Source: UBA668 sp038328705 (lineage in GTDB: Bacteria > Actinomycetota > Acidimicrobiia > Acidimicrobiales > Ilumatobacteraceae). Taken from it: a DNA stretch of 23,956 nucleotides. Positions 21,639-23,956 of the stretch are shown one piece after another. The notes below the pieces were generated by a model. It was not told where the DNA came from. It worked only from the letters and a program-made list of their open reading frames with translations, and did no database searches. Every line of letters starts with the position of its first letter. Position 1 is the stretch's first letter. Both the position numbers and the translations under genes were made by a program. The stretch is taken from the NCBI GenBank assembly GCA_038328705.1, contig JBBQMG010000056.1, positions 1 to 23,956 on the forward strand, given 5' to 3'.

Positions 21639-23956
21639 TGACCGATTTCAGATCGGGCAATTCCCGAGATTCCGGCCGCGATCGGCCTGCGCCTCGGCGC
21701 GACAACGGTCGTGTGCCACCCCACAACCTCAGTGCCGAGGAAAGCCTGTTGGGCGCGCTGTTGCTGTCGCGCGAAGTTGTGGGCCAGGTCAGCGAGCTCG
21801 GGGTGCAGGTCGATCACTTCTACAAGCCGTCGCATCAGCACATCTACTCGGCGATGCGTGGTTTGATGGCGACTGGCCAGCCGGTCGACATCGTCACCGT
21901 GGCCGACGAACTGCGTCGCAATGGGCTGATCGAGGAGATCGGTGGCTCGCAGGCGCTGCTCGAATTGCAGAACGCCACGCCGGCAATCTCGAATGCGTCG
22001 CGCTACGCCAAGATCGTGCAAGACACGGCTGTGCTGCGTCGACTGATCAGCGTCGCCGGCGAGATCACCGAGATCGCCTACATGGAGCCCGACGATGTCA
22101 CCAAGGCGCTCGACGAGGCCGAGACCAAGGTGTTCGAGGTCGCCGAGGATCGGGTCATCGACTCGACGCGACCACTGTCTGACTTGTTGCCGCTGGCGAT
22201 GGACAAGTTGCAAGAGACATTCGAGCGCGGCGACAGCATCACGGGCGCGGCCACCGGTTTCAACGACCTCGACGAGATCCTTTCCGGCCTCCAGCCCAGC
22301 ACCCTCAACATCATCGGTGCGCGACCCGCGATGGGAAAGTGCGTCGCGTGGGACACGCCGATGGTCGACCCGCGTACGGGAGCGATGCGAACGGCCGCCG
22401 AGATCTTCGACGACGCTCTGCTCGAAGAGAGCGTTCCCTTGCTGTCGCTCAGCGATAGGGCAACCTTGGTACGGACCTCTGCGAGCGCGTTGCTCGACGA
22501 TGGCGTGAAGCCCGTCTACCTGGTGGAAACACGTGCGGGGCGCCGTATCCGCATCACGGCAAGTCACCCTCTGTTGTCGCAGCACGGCTGGCGGCCGCTG
22601 GAGCAACTGCAGGCAGGCGACTTCATCGCGGCCCCTTCGATCATTCCGGTCTTCGGCAACACGGAGATTCCAGACGCCGAGATCGACCTCCTGGCGCTGC
22701 TGATCGGTGACGGTTCAAGCGGCCCGGGTGCCGGAACACCGTCGCTCACTTGCGGTTTGCCCGAGGTGTTTGAGGTCGCCGAGACGGCTGCGCAGACATT
22801 CGGAGCGAGCATGACGTACAACGCACCTGCCGGCGTTGCCACGACGTATCGGATCTCGCGCGGCCACGGCGGTGGAGTTGCCAACCCCGTTACGGCGATG
22901 CTCCGGCGCCATGACTGTTGGGGAAAGACGGCGCACGACAAGCGAGTCCCAGCTGCGGTGTTCACCGCCCCCCGGCATCAAGTGGTCCGCTTCCTCAACC
23001 GGCTGTTTGCAACCGACGGTACCGCGTGGGTGGCCAAGGCCGGGCACGCCCGAATCGGCTACGCCACGGTCAGCGAGCAGCTCTCGCTCGACGTCATGCA
23101 CCTGCTCTTGCGATTTGGCATCCGGTCGAATCGACGGACGCGTTCGATCAAGTACAACGGCGAACGTCGGCGCGCCTTCGAGGTCGAGATCATGGACTCC
23201 GTGTCACTCCGGACGTACTGCTCTGAGATCGGGATACTTGGGAAAGGTCCGGCAGTCGACCGCGTTGCGCAACATGTGGCGGACGCACCGCTCAACCAGT
23301 ACACGATCGACACCCTGCCGCGAGAGGTGTGGGACGACGTGGTCAAGGCGAAGGGCGAGCGCAGTTGGTCGTCCATCAACGTCGCCGCCGGAAAGCCCGT
23401 TAGCCACAACTGGCACGCGTATCGTCGCAGCCCGCGGCGGGAGACGATCGGTGTCCTCGCACGCGTTCTGGATGACGAACGCCTGCGCTGGTGGGCATCC
23501 CCCGCCGTCACGTGGGACCGAATCACATCGATCACTGCAGTAGGCACCGACCGCGTCATCGACTTCACGGTGCCGGAGCTTCATAACTTCGTCGCTGCCG
23601 ACCTCTTCGTGCACAACACTGCCATTGGGTTGGGGATCGCGACGAACGTGGCGAAAAACACGCAGAAGCCGGTTCTCGTGTTCTCGCTCGAAATGGGGCA
23701 CGCCGAGCTGACGCAGAGAATCCTGTCCAGCGAGGCCGAGGTCGAGTCGCAGAAGCTGCGCAGTGGCCGACTCGTGGAGGCCGACTGGACCAAGATCGGT
23801 CGCGCCATCAACCGTATCGACAGCGTGCCGCTGTATCTCGACGACAACCCGCGAGTCACCGTCATGGAGATCCGTGCGAAGGCCCGCCGGCTGAAGGCTC
23901 GCCATGGTGGCCTGGCGCTGATCATGATCGACTACCTGCAGCTGATGAGTGGCGGT
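21638..23956 (+). CDS. dnaB: Replicative DNA helicase DnaB, intein-containing (partial, runs off the window)
   Basis: The N-extein is 234 residues: a variable basic start, the DnaB N-terminal helical domain (PPHNLSAEESLLGALLLS; about 27-130), the linker helix and the first part of the RecA-like domain up to GARPAMGK. The host frame is then interrupted by a 426-residue intein (22340-23617) and resumes as TAIGLGIATNVA. This restores the Walker A motif GARPAMGKT, and the protein continues through FSLEMGHAELTQRI and the Walker B segment LIMIDYLQL to the window edge. ATG 21638 is chosen because no better in-frame start lies upstream. As the hexameric helicase that unwinds the fork, it is essential, so the intein must splice. 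It follows the ssb/rpsR/rplI cluster. Confidence 0.96.
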   Translation, partial: MTDFRSGNSRDSGRDRPAPRRDNGRVPPHNLSAEESLLGALLLSREVVGQVSELGVQVDHFYKPSHQHIYSAMRGLMATGQPVDIVTVADELRRNGLIEEIGGSQALLELQNATPAISNASRYAKIVQDTAVLRRLISVAGEITEIAYMEPDDVTKALDEAETKVFEVAEDRVIDSTRPLSDLLPLAMDKLQETFERGDSITGAATGFNDLDEILSGLQPSTLNIIGARPAMGKCVAWDTPMVDPRTGAMRTAAEIFDDALLEESVPLLSLSDRATLVRTSASALLDDGVKPVYLVETRAGRRIRITASHPLLSQHGWRPLEQLQAGDFIAAPSIIPVFGNTEIPDAEIDLLALLIGDGSSGPGAGTPSLTCGLPEVFEVAETAAQTFGASMTYNAPAGVATTYRISRGHGGGVANPVTAMLRRHDCWGKTAHDKRVPAAVFTAPRHQVVRFLNRLFATDGTAWVAKAGHARIGYATVSEQLSLDVMHLLLRFGIRSNRRTRSIKYNGERRRAFEVEIMDSVSLRTYCSEIGILGKGPAVDRVAQHVADAPLNQYTIDTLPREVWDDVVKAKGERSWSSINVAAGKPVSHNWHAYRRSPRRETIGVLARVLDDERLRWWASPAVTWDRITSITAVGTDRVIDFTVPELHNFVAADLFVHNTAIGLGIATNVAKNTQKPVLVFSLEMGHAELTQRILSSEAEVESQKLRSGRLVEADWTKIGRAINRIDSVPLYLDDNPRVTVMEIRAKARRLKARHGGLALIMIDYLQLMSGG
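22340..23617 (+). mobile_element. DnaB P-loop intein with LAGLIDADG homing endonuclease
   Basis: This 426-residue in-frame insertion has the class 1 splicing blocks. It starts with Cys1 (CVAWDTPMVDPRTG), the block B TxxH is TASH (in RIRITASHPLL), block F is VIDFTVPELHNFVA and it ends VHN. The +1 extein residue is Thr, so splicing would give GKT and restore the ATP site. The middle carries two LAGLIDADG-type segments: LLALLIGDGSS (first catalytic Asp in GDG) and FLNRLFATDGTAW (second Asp). They are separated by a block D Lys-Pro element (DKRVPAAVF). Both acids are kept, so the endonuclease may be active and the element mobile. Boundaries follow from Cys1, HN and reconstruction of the P-loop. 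Confidence 0.95.

Noticed and set aside
21572..22606. Minus-strand 344-codon frame opposite dnaB
   Set aside because: Shadow of dnaB and the intein start; no domain signature and it crosses the dnaB promoter region.

Overview
The window is a high-GC, densely packed chromosomal segment from an actinobacterium. Gene content and order match the origin-proximal core of actinobacterial chromosomes: parS-parA-parB, a CwlM-like amidase fold, trxA-trxB, an ECF sigma/anti-sigma pair, a DUF6049-type secreted membrane protein, a CCA-adding enzyme, and rpsF-ssb-rpsR-rplI-dnaB. The divergence of the proteins and the extra genes (YhhN family, DUF5318, DegV, free-standing kinase) suggest a deep lineage such as Acidimicrobiia; that placement is inference, not something seen directly. 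No tRNA, rRNA, IS element or CRISPR array was seen.

Layout. (1) 1-1859, plus strand: a perfect 16-bp parS, then parA and parB overlapping by 26 bp (chromosome segregation). (2) 1949-12354, minus strand: a tightly packed, probably co-transcribed series read from right to left: two-domain GNAT, DUF6049 membrane protein, DegV, Ser/Thr kinase with an extracytoplasmic domain, ECF sigma factor, anti-sigma factor, YhhN membrane protein, small two-TM protein, thioredoxin reductase, thioredoxin and a catalytically degenerate amidase-fold protein. Many junctions are 4-bp ATGA/GTGA/CTGA overlaps. The set mixes envelope control, thiol redox and signalling, and is syntenic with the mycobacterial Rv3909-Rv3915 region, but without the MurJ flippase at its expected place. 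(3) 12427-17282, plus strand: HDAC-like deacetylase and CCA-adding enzyme (4-bp overlap), then a PAS-PAS-GGDEF-EAL protein. (4) 17301-19362: methyltransferase (-), DUF5318 (+), gamma-glutamylcyclotransferase-like protein (+) and DinB-like protein (-). (5) 19569-23956, plus strand: rpsF, ssb, rpsR, rplI and dnaB, preceded by a GC-rich structured leader. dnaB runs off the window and carries a 426-residue intein with a LAGLIDADG-type endonuclease domain, inserted inside the Walker A P-loop.

The most notable points are the P-loop intein in the replicative helicase; the CwlM homologue lacking the recognisable zinc/catalytic residues and probably starting at a non-ATG codon; the kinase with a MurJ-like C-terminal architecture but no flippase; two DnaA-box clusters (parB/amidase gap and rplI/dnaB gap); the 9-codon ORF overlapping the dnaB start; a divergent acetyltransferase/deacetylase pair; and a Cys-less S18 with a long acidic tail. 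No stretch over 300 bases lacks a gene; the largest gap (21391-21637) holds DnaA-box-like sequences.
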